In this document: positions 1-6,096 of the stretch, one piece after another
Layout: each line of letters begins with the position of its first letter
Numbering within the stretch: the first letter of the stretch is position 1
Assembly: GCA_011772275.1 (NCBI GenBank)
Contig: WVZU01000007.1
Span: 5,367-14,794, forward strand
DNA: 9,428 bases
Reading direction: 5' to 3'
Source of the DNA: Planctomycetales bacterium
Lineage (GTDB): Bacteria; Planctomycetota; Planctomycetia; Pirellulales; UBA7805
Translations under genes and position numbers: made by a program
The notes under the pieces: model-generated
Told to the model about the DNA's origin: nothing
The model's input: only the letters and a program-made list of their open reading frames with translations
Database searches by the model: none

Positions 1-67
1 GACCGTACCCGCTGCTGAGCTGGCCGCATCTGGCCGCCCCAAGTCCCCTCCGCCCCATCCTCCCGGC

Positions 68-91
68 AAAACCGTCCCGGCGCGCCGGGAC
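68..91 (-). terminator. Probable intrinsic terminator of the YjbQ gene
   Basis: A perfect 18-bp palindrome, GTCCCGG-CGCG-CCGGGAC, lies at 74-91, about 40 nt past the stop codon of the minus-strand YjbQ gene. Read on the minus strand it is followed by GG and then TTTT (71-68). A very stable GC stem with a short T tract fits a Rho-independent terminator, although four T residues is short. The palindrome is symmetric, so a protein-binding site is also possible. Confidence 0.45.
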
Positions 92-130
92 CGCTCAGGA
101 TGATTTGCTCACTTTGGAACGGGATGGGGG

Positions 131-553
131 CTAAGCACCGATGACTTTGACCAGCACCCGTTTGGGACGGCCGCCATCAAACTCGCCGTAAAAAATCTGC
201 TCCCAGGGACCGAAGTCCAGCTGGCCGTCGGTGACCGCCACAACCACTTCGCGACCCATAATCTGCCGTTTGTGATGGGCATCGGCGTTGTCTTCGCCCG
301 TGCGGTTGTGATGATAACGCTCGGGCGATGGATCAAACGGTGCCAGCTCTTCCAGCCATTTCTTATAGTCGTGATGCAGACCCGGCTCGTCGTCGTTGAT
401 AAACACGCTGGCCGTGATGTGCATGGCATTGCACAAAACCAGCCCCTCCCGCACACCGCTCTTCTTCAAAATCTCTTCAACCTGCGGCGTGATGTTGATA
501 AAATCCATTCTCGCGGGAATATGGAAGGTCAGGTGCTCTGTGTAACTCTTCAT
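131..553 (-). CDS. YjbQ family protein (UPF0047, secondary thiamine-phosphate synthase-like)
   Basis: This 140-residue protein has the usual length of the YjbQ/UPF0047 family. Visible family motifs are N42-A-M-H45-I-T-A-S49-V (usual form HTSAS), D54-D-E-P-G with the His60-His61 pair, N89-A-D-A-H-H-K-R96, and the closing [13 protein letters not shown] block. The conserved His and Asp residues are thought to form the active site. The E. coli member complements thiamine-phosphate synthase mutants, but the true physiological reaction is not settled. The protein looks soluble, with no signal peptide or membrane segment. I chose the ATG at 553 because [13 protein letters not shown] is the expected N-terminus; the same frame stays open upstream to 817, but that part is unlike the family and overlaps the divergent gene. 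The Shine-Dalgarno is weak (AGGA about 10 nt upstream). The gene diverges from the NMN deamidase gene and is followed by a likely terminator. Confidence 0.9.
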   Translation of the reverse strand: MKSYTEHLTFHIPARMDFINITPQVEEILKKSGVREGLVLCNAMHITASVFINDDEPGLHHDYKKWLEELAPFDPSPERYHHNRTGEDNADAHHKRQIMGREVVVAVTDGQLDFGPWEQIFYGEFDGGRPKRVLVKVIGA

Positions 554-596
554 GATCTGCCATCCTGCAGAAACGCGGGTGCGAAATGTCGTCCGA

Positions 597-625
597 TTAT
601 CCACGGAATCCCCACAGGGTACAAT
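597..625 (+). promoter_or_regulatory. Candidate sigma-70-type promoter for the CinA/PncC gene
   Basis: In the 92-bp gap between two divergent genes, TTATCC (597-602) is separated by exactly 17 bp from TACAAT (620-625), a 5/6 match to the -10 consensus. The -35 box is weak (3/6). The -10 lies 20 bp before the ATG at 646, so the transcript would have a leader of only about 14 nt. This agrees with the absence of a Shine-Dalgarno sequence there. Confidence 0.35.
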
Positions 626-645
626 TGCCGTTTGGGTGAGCAGCG

Positions 646-1146
646 ATGATGGGACTGGTACGACAAGCAAAACGATTGGCACACCTTCTGGACCAGCACC
701 AGGTCCGCGTGGTCCTGGCGGAAAGCTGTACCGCCGGCCTGGCATCCGCCACCCTGGCCCGTGTGCCAGGAATCTCGCGATGGCACTGCGGTTCGGCCGT
801 GACCTACCGCGAGGCAACCAAAGCTGCCTGGCTGGACGTTTCCGCCAGCGACCTGCAACAGCACTCGGCCGTTAGCCAGCCGGTCGCCGAGCAGATGGCG
901 GTGGGCGTGCTGGCCAAAACCCCTGAGGCAACGATTTCCGCTGCCGTCACCGGTCACCTCGGCCCCGATGCGCCATCGGAACTGGACGGCATGGTGTACG
1001 TGGCCGTGGCGGCACGGGTGAACGACCAGATCATTCTGCGGGAAGTGCACCGTATTCTGTTGGCCAAAAAAAGTCGGCGCAAACGCCAAAAGGAGGCGGC
1101 CGCCGCCCTGCTCGAACGACTGGCCGATCAAGTCGCCACCCGCTGA
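646..1146 (+). CDS. pncC: Stand-alone CinA C-terminal domain protein (nicotinamide-nucleotide amidohydrolase PncC-like)
   Basis: The 166-residue product matches the length and layout of a free-standing CinA_C domain such as E. coli PncC (YgaD). Members deamidate nicotinamide mononucleotide to nicotinic acid mononucleotide, recycling NMN into NAD synthesis. The nucleophile motif is E26-S27-C-T-A-G31, with Ser27 the likely catalytic serine. It is followed by the V52-T-Y54-R-E-A-T-K59 block that supplies the partner Tyr and Lys in the family, and by [11 protein letters not shown], equivalent to the usual SGIAGPxGGTP. The GMVYVAVA strand comes next. The N-terminal MoaB-like domain of full-length CinA is absent. 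The basic C-terminal stretch KKSRRKRQK (about 145-153) lies in the last helix. Two adjacent ATGs (646 and 649) are possible starts, and neither has a clear Shine-Dalgarno. The function is inferred from family membership. Confidence 0.88.
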   Translation: MMGLVRQAKRLAHLLDQHQVRVVLAESCTAGLASATLARVPGISRWHCGSAVTYREATKAAWLDVSASDLQQHSAVSQPVAEQMAVGVLAKTPEATISAAVTGHLGPDAPSELDGMVYVAVAARVNDQIILREVHRILLAKKSRRKRQKEAAAALLERLADQVATR

Positions 1147-1391
1147 GCGTGGGAGCAGGAAAGGGGCGGCAGCAGGGAAAAGGAGGCTCGCAACCTGCGG
1201 GCATACCAGGTGTTCGGCAATCGCGGGTCGCTCTGCGGCCGATCCTTCAACACCCCGGCTGCTGACAGTCAAACACGCCTCAAGAGTCTGGCTAGCTTGG
1301 CGGTCCACTTTTCTCAAACCGGGTCTTCAGAGGAATCTGTGGGTAACAAGCGACTGACATAGAAAAGGAAATGGTCCTTTGAGGAGAGGAA

Positions 1392-1466
1392 TTGAGCGCG
1401 ATGGCTGCCAGCAAGGAGCGAAATTTTTTGGCCATCGATATTGTTTGGCCCGTGGAGAGCGGTTAA
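1392..1466 (+). CDS. Possible 24-codon small ORF ending in the GGTTAA array
   Basis: GAGGAGAGGA (1381-1390) is the strongest Shine-Dalgarno-like stretch in this gap. It is followed by an in-frame TTG (1392) and ATG (1401). The frame reads to TAA at 1464-1466, and this stop is part of the first GGTTAA repeat. The ATG version encodes a 21-residue peptide beginning MAASKERNFLAIDIV. I do not recognise it and saw no clear promoter, so a chance ORF is quite possible. The distance from the Shine-Dalgarno suits TTG better than ATG. Confidence 0.18.
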   Translation: MSAMAASKERNFLAIDIVWPVESG

Positions 1467-1560
1467 ACAGGTCGGTTAAGGGTATCCGGTTAAGGGTGGC
1501 GGTTAAAACTGCGATGAAATGTACTCTTAAACCCCACTCTTAACCGAATACTCTTAACCG
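1461..1560. repeat. Inverted array of GGTTAAG units (large imperfect hairpin)
   Basis: GGTTAA occurs on the plus strand at 1461, 1474, 1488 and 1501 (steps of 13, 14 and 13 bp). The complement TTAACC, or its variant TTAAACC, occurs at 1527, 1540 and 1554. The blocks are mirror images: 1473-1508 pairs with 1525-1560 at 30 of 36 positions, around a 16-nt loop. In plus-strand RNA two of the six mismatches become G-U pairs. The array sits between two converging genes. It may be a bidirectional transcription stop, a palindromic repeat element, or a protein-binding array with about 1.3-turn spacing. Confidence 0.85.
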
Positions 1561-1759
1561 AATGCCCTTCAAGGACCCGCTTATCCCCATCCTCCCCGCT
1601 GCTCACTCTTCTTTACCAGGCGGACGGACTGTCGCTGTGGCCACCCTTGGAAAACAGCAATCCACCCACAGATTCTGCGGAAGAACCTTTGGCCCAAGCT
1701 TAAAACACCCGTTGCATCTCGACGTCTGGAGGCGGGGTGGTAGCCCTTCGACCGTCCTT

Positions 1760-2212
1760 TTAACGGGTCTCCACCTGGCACTTGTCGGTATCGGCACACA
1801 GCGGGCACGCGGGACCCTCGCCGGAGGCGTGTGCCAGGCAATCTTCGATCCGCTGCTGGATCACGTCTGCCATGCGGGGATGCAGTCCCAACGGGGCCGT
1901 GACCAGAAAAGAGACCCCCTCCTGCCGCTCGGCCGCCGCCGCCGCCAGCCGGGGAATGTCCTGATCCCAATGACGCCCGGGCAACAGGAAGTAGGGGTGG
2001 ACCACTACCAGGCTGGCGCCTTGTTGGACACAGCGGTCAAAAGCGGTCTCAATCGACGGTTCCGCCAGCTCCATGTGCGCCGGCTCGACAATCTTGTAGT
2101 CCGTCTCCCGGCGAAACATGGCCACCACTTCCAGCAACATCGCATTGCTCTGCGCCCGCCGCGAACCATGGTCGACAATGATGATCCCAATTTGGTGCGG
2201 CTTGTTATCCAT
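1760..2212 (-). CDS. Sirohydrochlorin chelatase, CbiX/SirB family (short form)
   Basis: This is a single-domain class II chelatase of 150 residues, which inserts Fe2+ (siroheme) or Co2+ (anaerobic cobalamin route) into sirohydrochlorin. The two metal-binding histidines are visible: His15 in I-I-I-V-D-H-G-S-R and His81 in H-P-Y-F-L-L-P-G-R-H-W-D-Q-D-I-P, a canonical family block. A second family block is PLGLHPRMADVIQQRI (107-122). The length fits CbiX-short or SirB rather than the double-length CbiK/CbiX-long forms. The tail carries Cys136, Cys139 and Cys145 (CPLCADTDKC), which could hold a metal or Fe-S cluster. The ATG at 2212 gives the expected N-terminus but lacks a clear Shine-Dalgarno. 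No other cobalamin or siroheme gene is adjacent, so the metal (Fe or Co) cannot be decided here. Confidence 0.9.
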   Translation of the reverse strand: MDNKPHQIGIIIVDHGSRRAQSNAMLLEVVAMFRRETDYKIVEPAHMELAEPSIETAFDRCVQQGASLVVVHPYFLLPGRHWDQDIPRLAAAAAERQEGVSFLVTAPLGLHPRMADVIQQRIEDCLAHASGEGPACPLCADTDKCQVETR

Positions 2213-2559
2213 CGTGTTGGATCTCAGGCTTGCTGCTTCCCGCGACCGGCCCGGCCGCCCGCCATATTTTCCTGGTTACCGGCACAGCGGTCGATTCGAT
2301 TTTGCAGTTCGGCCACCCTTTCCGACTGGCATGCGGACAAGCAAAAGGGCCCATGCTGCCCCTCCCGCCCGCCTGTCCCGTTTTGACCGGTCAGGCTGCC
2401 CGGCCTGCCAACCGCGGGAAGTCGTCTGCGAGACCCGTGCCATCTTAACACACACGACACCAAATACATGGGTGGCTACAATATGATTCCCCGCTTTGCA
2501 AAAATTGTTGAGGACGATCATTGTTCGCCGCTGCTTTTTAAACCCCGAACGTACCGACG
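2213..2559. other. 347-bp gap between divergent chelatase and membrane-protein genes
   Basis: This is a regulatory gap for two genes pointing outward. I looked for a cobalamin riboswitch upstream of the chelatase and did not find a convincing B12 box or core. A minus-strand frame at 2224-2469 ends 12 nt before the chelatase start, and its last third looks faintly helical (ERVAELQNRID). It has no recognised family and I do not call it a gene. The only other item is the candidate promoter near 2454-2482. Confidence 0.5.
2454..2482 (+). promoter_or_regulatory. Candidate promoter for the small membrane protein gene
   Basis: ACGACA (2454-2459, 4/6 of the -35 consensus) is followed after 17 bp by TACAAT (2477-2482, 5/6 of the -10 consensus). 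The start codon is 77 bp further on. The stretch is noticeably more AT-rich than its surroundings. The evidence is sequence match only. Confidence 0.3.
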
Positions 2560-2781
2560 ATGCTTCCCGGTCCCCTTTTGCGATATCTTGAGCAGCTTCG
2601 CTATCCCTACCTGTTCATGATCATGCTGGTCCTGCTGGCGGTCAACCTCGTACTGCCTGACCCCTTTCTGCTGATCGATGAACTCTTACTGGCCATCGGC
2701 ACGATTTTGCTGGCCAGCATCCGCAAGCGAAAAACAGACCGCCAGCTGACGCGAAAGGCCAAAGAAGGAAGCGACCCGTAA
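2560..2781 (+). CDS. Small conserved membrane protein, DUF6116-like
   Basis: The 73-residue protein has two hydrophobic helices: about 17-32 (YLFMIMLVLLAVNLVL) and about 36-53 (FLLIDELLLAIGTILLAS). They are joined by a tight LPDP turn, and a strongly basic tail (RKRKTDRQLTRKAK) probably stays in the cytoplasm. The pattern LRYPYLF..., PDPFxxIDELLLAIGTILLAS, RKRK resembles the small DUF6116 membrane proteins of Gram-negative bacteria, from memory of that family's consensus. The function of those proteins is unknown. The gene stands alone, convergent with the iron transporter operon. No good Shine-Dalgarno precedes the ATG. Confidence 0.75.
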   Translation: MLPGPLLRYLEQLRYPYLFMIMLVLLAVNLVLPDPFLLIDELLLAIGTILLASIRKRKTDRQLTRKAKEGSDP

Positions 2782-2790
2782 CCAAGGCCG

Positions 2791-2826
2791 GCGGGCAGGT
2801 CCCCTGGTCCCGCCCGCCCTGCCCGC
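2791..2826. terminator. GC-rich hairpin after the small membrane protein gene
   Basis: GCGGGCAGG (2791-2799) and CCTGCCCGC (2818-2826) form a perfect 9-bp stem around an 18-nt loop, starting 10 nt after the stop codon. No T tract follows, so it would be a Rho-aided or pausing structure rather than a classical intrinsic terminator. A second, weaker stem GCCAGC/GCTGGC lies at 2860-2865 and 2881-2886. Confidence 0.4.
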
Positions 2827-2899
2827 TGGGTCCCGCCCGGATTTCTCACAAACTTCGTCGCCAGCAACGGCAAGTCTTTGGCTGGCAGGGAAGACGCTT

Positions 2900-2944
2900 C
2901 CATGGGAGGGCCAGCGTATGGGTCCTGCCCTGGGCCTCCCATGG
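2900..2944. repeat. 15-bp inverted repeat between convergent genes
   Basis: CCATGGGAGGGCCAG (2900-2914) and CTGGGCCTCCCATGG (2930-2944) are complementary at 14 of 15 positions around a 15-nt loop. The structure lies between the 3' ends of the membrane protein gene (plus) and fetB (minus), where it could act as a terminator from either side. No T tract adjoins it, so a palindromic repeat element is equally possible. Confidence 0.6.
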
Positions 2945-3031
2945 CGACGCCTGACGCGGCCGGGCAAGGACCTGGCCGTGGCACAGCAGACGGCTGGTCC
3001 GCCATCCGGGCTGGGAGGGGTCGGTCCGGGT

Positions 3032-3832
3032 TTATTCGCTGATCTGGTCGTAGAGAAACTGGTGGTCGGCATTGAACAGGCGTCGGTAGCCCAGCAGGAT
3101 GACGCCGACGGTGCCCAGACCGGTGGCCGAGGCCACCAGAAACATGATCACGATCTGGTATTTTACGGCTTGTAAGGGTTCTGCCTGGGCCAGGATTTGA
3201 CCGGTCATCATCCCGGGCAGACTGACCACGCCGACCACCATCATCGCGTTGACAATCGGGACCATTCCGGTCCGCACGGCGTGACGCACGGCCGCGGCCG
3301 CGGCTTCCCAGCGGCTGGCGCCCAAGGCCAGCAGCGATTCGACTTCGTCGCGACGTGTGACCAGCGCTTCGGTCAGGGCGTTCATCCCCAGCGAAATCCC
3401 ATTCAGCGTGTTCCCCAGCACCATCCCCAACAAAGGGATCGCATACCGCGGCTGATACCAGGGCTGCATGTCACGGATAACGACCAGCAGTGCGAAGGAG
3501 GTGATCAACCACGAACTGACCCACACCGATATCATGGTGTCGGTCCAGATGCCCGGGTACCGCCGCTGGTTCCGCTGGACGGCCGTCACACCGGCAATAA
3601 AGGTCATGAGCATCAACAGCCCCAGTACAACAAACCAGGGCCGATCGCCAAAGACCCATTGCAAGACCATCCCGACCAACACCAACTGGACCACCGTACG
3701 GGCGCTGGCGACCAGCAACGTTCGCGCCATGCCCAGCCGCAAGGCTAAGGAAATCGCTCCGTTAACCAAAATCAGCAGGGCCGCCAGGGCGACGCGGCTG
3801 GCATCGAGTTCGATGTATGTCGGGTTTAACAC
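3032..3832 (-). CDS. fetB: ABC transporter permease, FetB (UPF0014) family, iron homeostasis
   Basis: The 266-residue polytopic inner-membrane protein has about seven hydrophobic segments (roughly 13-35, 39-61, 65-85, 100-119, 130-150, 188-213 and 228-250). Signature UPF0014 stretches are ARTVVQLVLVG (44-54), LLGMVLGNTLNGISLGMN (134-151), the cytoplasmic coupling region RRDEVESLLALGAS (160-173) and LPGMMTGQIL (205-214). E. coli FetB (YbbM, 259 residues) with FetA is implicated in iron export and peroxide tolerance; export by this protein is inferred from that. The start is GTG at 3832 and overlaps the end of fetA by 7 nt (GTGTTAA), which implies translational coupling. The two genes form an operon in the same order as in E. 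coli. Confidence 0.93.
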   Translation of the reverse strand: MLNPTYIELDASRVALAALLILVNGAISLALRLGMARTLLVASARTVVQLVLVGMVLQWVFGDRPWFVVLGLLMLMTFIAGVTAVQRNQRRYPGIWTDTMISVWVSSWLITSFALLVVIRDMQPWYQPRYAIPLLGMVLGNTLNGISLGMNALTEALVTRRDEVESLLALGASRWEAAAAAVRHAVRTGMVPIVNAMMVVGVVSLPGMMTGQILAQAEPLQAVKYQIVIMFLVASATGLGTVGVILLGYRRLFNADHQFLYDQISE

Positions 3833-4521
3833 GATCCACCTCCCTGCAGCCGCCCTTGCTGAAGAGCCAGCATTTTGGTCGAGACCCGCGCGGCCTGCTG
3901 TTGGTCATGGCTGACCCAGACCGTCGCCCGCGCCGTATCGTCCTGTCGCATCCACACATCGATCAACCGTTCGACAGCAAGAGTCGCATCGGCATCCAGG
4001 GCGGCGGTAGGTTCGTCCAGCAGGAGGACTTGGGGCTGCAGCTGAATGGCCCGCAGCAGAGCGATGATCTGGGCTTCACCACCGGATAGTTCTCGCTGCC
4101 GGCGCGTCAGCAGCTGCGCGTCCCGCCCCAGCAAACGCAACCACTCGACAAGCCGCTGGCGATCAAAGCGGCTCGCACGATGAACGTTCAACCGGTAGGG
4201 TGCCTGCAAGCTGTCTTCGACCGTCCCCTCCCCCAGCACGGGGCGCTGGTGCAAATAGATCACATGCCGACGAAAATCCGGAACCCGGTTCCCCACAACC
4301 GCCTCCCCCCGCCAGAGGATCTCGCCACGATCGAGGGGATCGAGGCGAGCCAGGGCGCGCAGCAAGAGGGTCTTGCCGGACCCGGAGGGGCCCACGATAG
4401 CCAGCCGCTGACCGCCGCGGACCGTCAGCCGCACGTCGCTCAACAGCCACCCCTCCCCCCGCGGTTTACGCCGCCACAAGCCACGGGCTCGCAGAAAATC
4501 TTCCGCTCCGCTCACCGCCAA
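3826..4521 (-). CDS. fetA: ABC transporter ATP-binding protein, FetA-like
   Basis: This ATPase subunit powers the FetB permease. From the TTG at 4521 it has 231 residues, close to E. coli FetA (YbbL). All ABC motifs are intact: Walker A GPSGSGKT (44-51), Q-loop Gln92 in YLHQRP, signature LSGGE (145-149), Walker B LLLDEP with catalytic Glu170, D-loop and switch His205 (VSHD). I preferred TTG 4521 because GGAGAGG ends 5 nt before it. A GTG two codons later (4515) would have 11-nt spacing. An ATG at 4608 is also in frame, but the extra 29 residues are Cys/Arg-rich and unlike the family. The final codons overlap the GTG of fetB. The gene diverges from the first PilZ gene across a 165-bp gap in which I saw no convincing promoter or iron-box operator. 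Confidence 0.9.
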   Translation of the reverse strand: MAVSGAEDFLRARGLWRRKPRGEGWLLSDVRLTVRGGQRLAIVGPSGSGKTLLLRALARLDPLDRGEILWRGEAVVGNRVPDFRRHVIYLHQRPVLGEGTVEDSLQAPYRLNVHRASRFDRQRLVEWLRLLGRDAQLLTRRQRELSGGEAQIIALLRAIQLQPQVLLLDEPTAALDADATLAVERLIDVWMRQDDTARATVWVSHDQQQAARVSTKMLALQQGRLQGGGSC

Positions 4522-4526
4522 TCGAT

Positions 4527-4533
4527 CCTCTCC
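4527..4533 (-). promoter_or_regulatory. Shine-Dalgarno supporting a TTG start for fetA
   Basis: GGAGAGG on the minus strand (4533-4527) precedes TTG (4521-4519) by 5 nt and GTG (4515-4513) by 11 nt. It is one of the few strong ribosome binding sites in the window and decides against the upstream ATG at 4608. Confidence 0.5.
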
Positions 4534-4686
4534 CCTGGTGGGCCGTTGCAAACAGCACCGCCGACATAATCCGCATCCCAGGCGCCGCGCAGGACCCTCT
4601 GATCCCACAGACCAACCGCTGACCGCTCAATCCAGAATCTATCCTTTTAGAGACCAATCCCACAACAGACAAGCGGCATCCCCATC

Positions 4687-5334
4687 ATGGAAAAACTTGT
4701 TTTCACTACCGATATTCACCTCGTTGACGGCCCGCAAGACGATTCGACCCGCAACCGGCGCAAATGGGCACGCTATGCCATGCCGGCCGAGGACGTCGTG
4801 TTGAATGTCCAGCAGAGCAAGCGTCGAGCCGTAATCGTTGACGAGTCGATTGGTGGGTTGGGCATCAAGGTTGACAATATCCGAAAGCTGAAGCCGGGCC
4901 AGCAAGTCAGCCTTTGTTTTCGGGGTCTGACCATCATGGCCGAGATCAAGAGTGTTTCCGAGGACGACGACGGCCTGTACCACGTTGGCATTGGCTGGCT
5001 GGACACCGGGCTCAATCTGGGACCCGCCGCCCCCCCACCCCGCAAAGACACGGCACAATTCATCTGCCACAGGGGCGTCTGGCTGGTGTGCGATCTGCTG
5101 GAACAAACCGAGGACGGCACCGCCATCATCGTCTTGTGGGACAATTCGTATTTTGAAGTCGATGCCTGGCGGATTGTGGAAAAGACGGTGGCACAGCGAA
5201 ACGACGAGCTGCAGGCACTGGGAGAGGACATCACCCTCCTGGCGGCGCTCTACCGGCTGGGCGATCAAGGCACCATGGAAAAAAGTTGCGAAGCTATTCT
5301 GAACTACGAGTTTGCCATCCACTGGATAGACTGA
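4687..5334 (+). CDS. PilZ-domain protein with conserved C-terminal extension (copy 1)
   Basis: The 215-residue soluble protein has a PilZ domain at about residues 21-106 carrying both c-di-GMP-binding signatures: R25-K-W-A-R29 (RxxxR) and D52-E-S54-I-G-G57 ([D/N]xSxxG). The domain ends with VGIGWLD. It should therefore bind cyclic di-GMP, though the output is unknown. The region 119-215 is not a family I recognise. It contains AQF..H.G..LVC, a LWD..xFxV strand, a basic/helical QR..ELQALG segment, LYRLG and a closing AILNYEF. Every one of these reappears in the next gene, so the extension is a real conserved module and not a random tail. The start ATG (4687) has no clear Shine-Dalgarno. The gene is divergent from fetAB and 95 bp upstream of its paralogue, probably co-transcribed with it. 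Confidence 0.82.
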   Translation: MEKLVFTTDIHLVDGPQDDSTRNRRKWARYAMPAEDVVLNVQQSKRRAVIVDESIGGLGIKVDNIRKLKPGQQVSLCFRGLTIMAEIKSVSEDDDGLYHVGIGWLDTGLNLGPAAPPPRKDTAQFICHRGVWLVCDLLEQTEDGTAIIVLWDNSYFEVDAWRIVEKTVAQRNDELQALGEDITLLAALYRLGDQGTMEKSCEAILNYEFAIHWID

Positions 5335-5402
5335 ACTGCGACAGGGAAAGTGAGCAGATTTTTCGCTGATCTCGCCGCCACGGATCTTCGGATGAGGACA
5401 AA

Positions 5403-5418
5403 AGGGTTAAAGGGTTAA
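5403..5418 (+). repeat. Tandem AGGGTTAA repeat next to the second PilZ start
   Basis: Two perfect head-to-tail copies of AGGGTTAA (5403-5410 and 5411-5418) run into AAGG, which serves as the nearest Shine-Dalgarno for the ATG at 5430. The core GGTTAAG is the same as in the inverted array at 1461-1560. Confidence 0.7.
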
Positions 5419-5429
5419 GGTTGTCGAAA

Positions 5430-6095
5430 ATGGGTAAACACTGGGCACAATTCGAAAAGGCACTTACGCCTCAAGTGGAGGAACGCCGGCAGTGGTGCCG
5501 CTATCCGTCCAGTCCCACCAAGATCAACCTGACTGCGAACGAGCAGACTTGGACGGGAACCATTACCGACGAATCGATCGGCGGTCTCGGCATTCAGCTG
5601 GCCGACGCCTCGCAACTGCAAATCGATCAGTTGGTCGACCTGGTTTACCACGACGTCCCGGTACAGGGATACATCCGATGCATCGCCCCCTCAAAAGGGG
5701 GAAAATACAGGGTGGGGATTGGCTGGCCCGACTGGCGGTTTTCCCAAAATCCTGGAACGATTAGGCGCAGAAAGTCCGCGCAGTTCCTGGCACACAGCGG
5801 CATGTACCTCGTTTGTCATGAATTATCGCCGGCGAAAGATGGATCCGCCTCCGTGCGGCTCTGGGACGGCGCCAGTTTTCAAGTGTCGCAAAATCGCCTC
5901 AAGACGCAGTCGCTGGAACAGCGCAAGAAGCAGTTGCAGACGCTGGGACATTTTCTGAATGTGCTCAATAGCCTTTACGGACTGGGGCAGCAAAACGACG
6001 CAGAGGCACTAATCGAGTCGATCCTGGATTTCGAATTTTGCGAAAGCCCCCCCGTGCCGCTCGAGCCCAGCACAGCTGAGCCTCTCCAGAACTGA
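5430..6095 (+). CDS. PilZ-domain protein with conserved C-terminal extension (copy 2)
   Basis: The 221-residue protein is a paralogue of the preceding gene. The PilZ signatures are R20-Q-W-C-R24 and D47-E-S49-I-G-G52, and the stretch DESIGGLGI is identical in both copies. As in copy 1 the domain closes with VGIGW. A C-terminal module of about 100 residues follows: SAQFLAHSGMYLVC, LWDGASFQV, QRKKQLQTLG, LYGLG and ESILDFEF. A Pro-rich tail (PPVPLEPSTAEP) is unique to this copy. I chose ATG 5430, with AAGG about 9 nt upstream; an in-frame TTG at 5421 would add three residues. The arrangement suggests tandem duplication followed by marked divergence outside the binding motifs, so the two may answer the same second messenger with different partners. 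No enzymatic or membrane domain is attached. Confidence 0.82.
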   Translation: MGKHWAQFEKALTPQVEERRQWCRYPSSPTKINLTANEQTWTGTITDESIGGLGIQLADASQLQIDQLVDLVYHDVPVQGYIRCIAPSKGGKYRVGIGWPDWRFSQNPGTIRRRKSAQFLAHSGMYLVCHELSPAKDGSASVRLWDGASFQVSQNRLKTQSLEQRKKQLQTLGHFLNVLNSLYGLGQQNDAEALIESILDFEFCESPPVPLEPSTAEPLQN

Positions 6096-6096
6096 G

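Larger units (their letters stand above)
1147..1759. other. 613-bp intergenic gap between convergent genes
   Basis: The gap separates the 3' ends of the PncC-like gene (plus) and the chelatase gene (minus). The open frames within it have no recognisable protein similarity and look like chance GC-rich frames. Two things stand out and are listed separately: a short ORF with a strong purine-rich Shine-Dalgarno (1392-1466) and the inverted GGTTAAG array (1461-1560). I see nothing definable in 1147-1380 or in 1570-1759. Confidence 0.6.

Noticed and set aside
3..134. Plus-strand frame open from the left edge to TAA at 132-134, possibly the end of an upstream gene
   Set aside because: It is only 43 codons, Pro/Arg-rich with no recognisable motif, it overlaps the YjbQ stop codon, and it runs through the palindromic terminator at 74-91. 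The upstream sequence needed to decide is outside the window.
550..1317. 255-codon minus-strand frame opposite the PncC-like gene
   Set aside because: The plus strand carries a clear CinA_C protein with its catalytic motif; the minus frame has no family features and covers the divergent promoter.
2213..2460. Possible cobalamin riboswitch upstream of the chelatase
   Set aside because: I could not find the B12 box or the conserved core in the right order; GCCAGTCGG alone is not enough.
2224..2469. 81-codon minus-strand frame just upstream of the chelatase gene
   Set aside because: The last third looks mildly coiled-coil, but the rest is low-complexity Arg/Gly, there is no Shine-Dalgarno and no recognised family. 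It is more likely leader DNA.
4639..5322. 227-codon minus-strand frame opposite the first PilZ gene
   Set aside because: The plus-strand product has PilZ signatures and a paralogue next door; the minus frame has neither.
5354..5376. Terminator-like stem between the two PilZ genes
   Set aside because: The pairing GAGCAG with CTGATCTC needs a 2-nt bulge, so it is too weak to call; the two genes are probably co-transcribed.
5400..5420. Telomere-like GGGTTA repeats
   Set aside because: There are only two short units, inside a bacterial gene cluster next to a start codon; the resemblance is coincidental.
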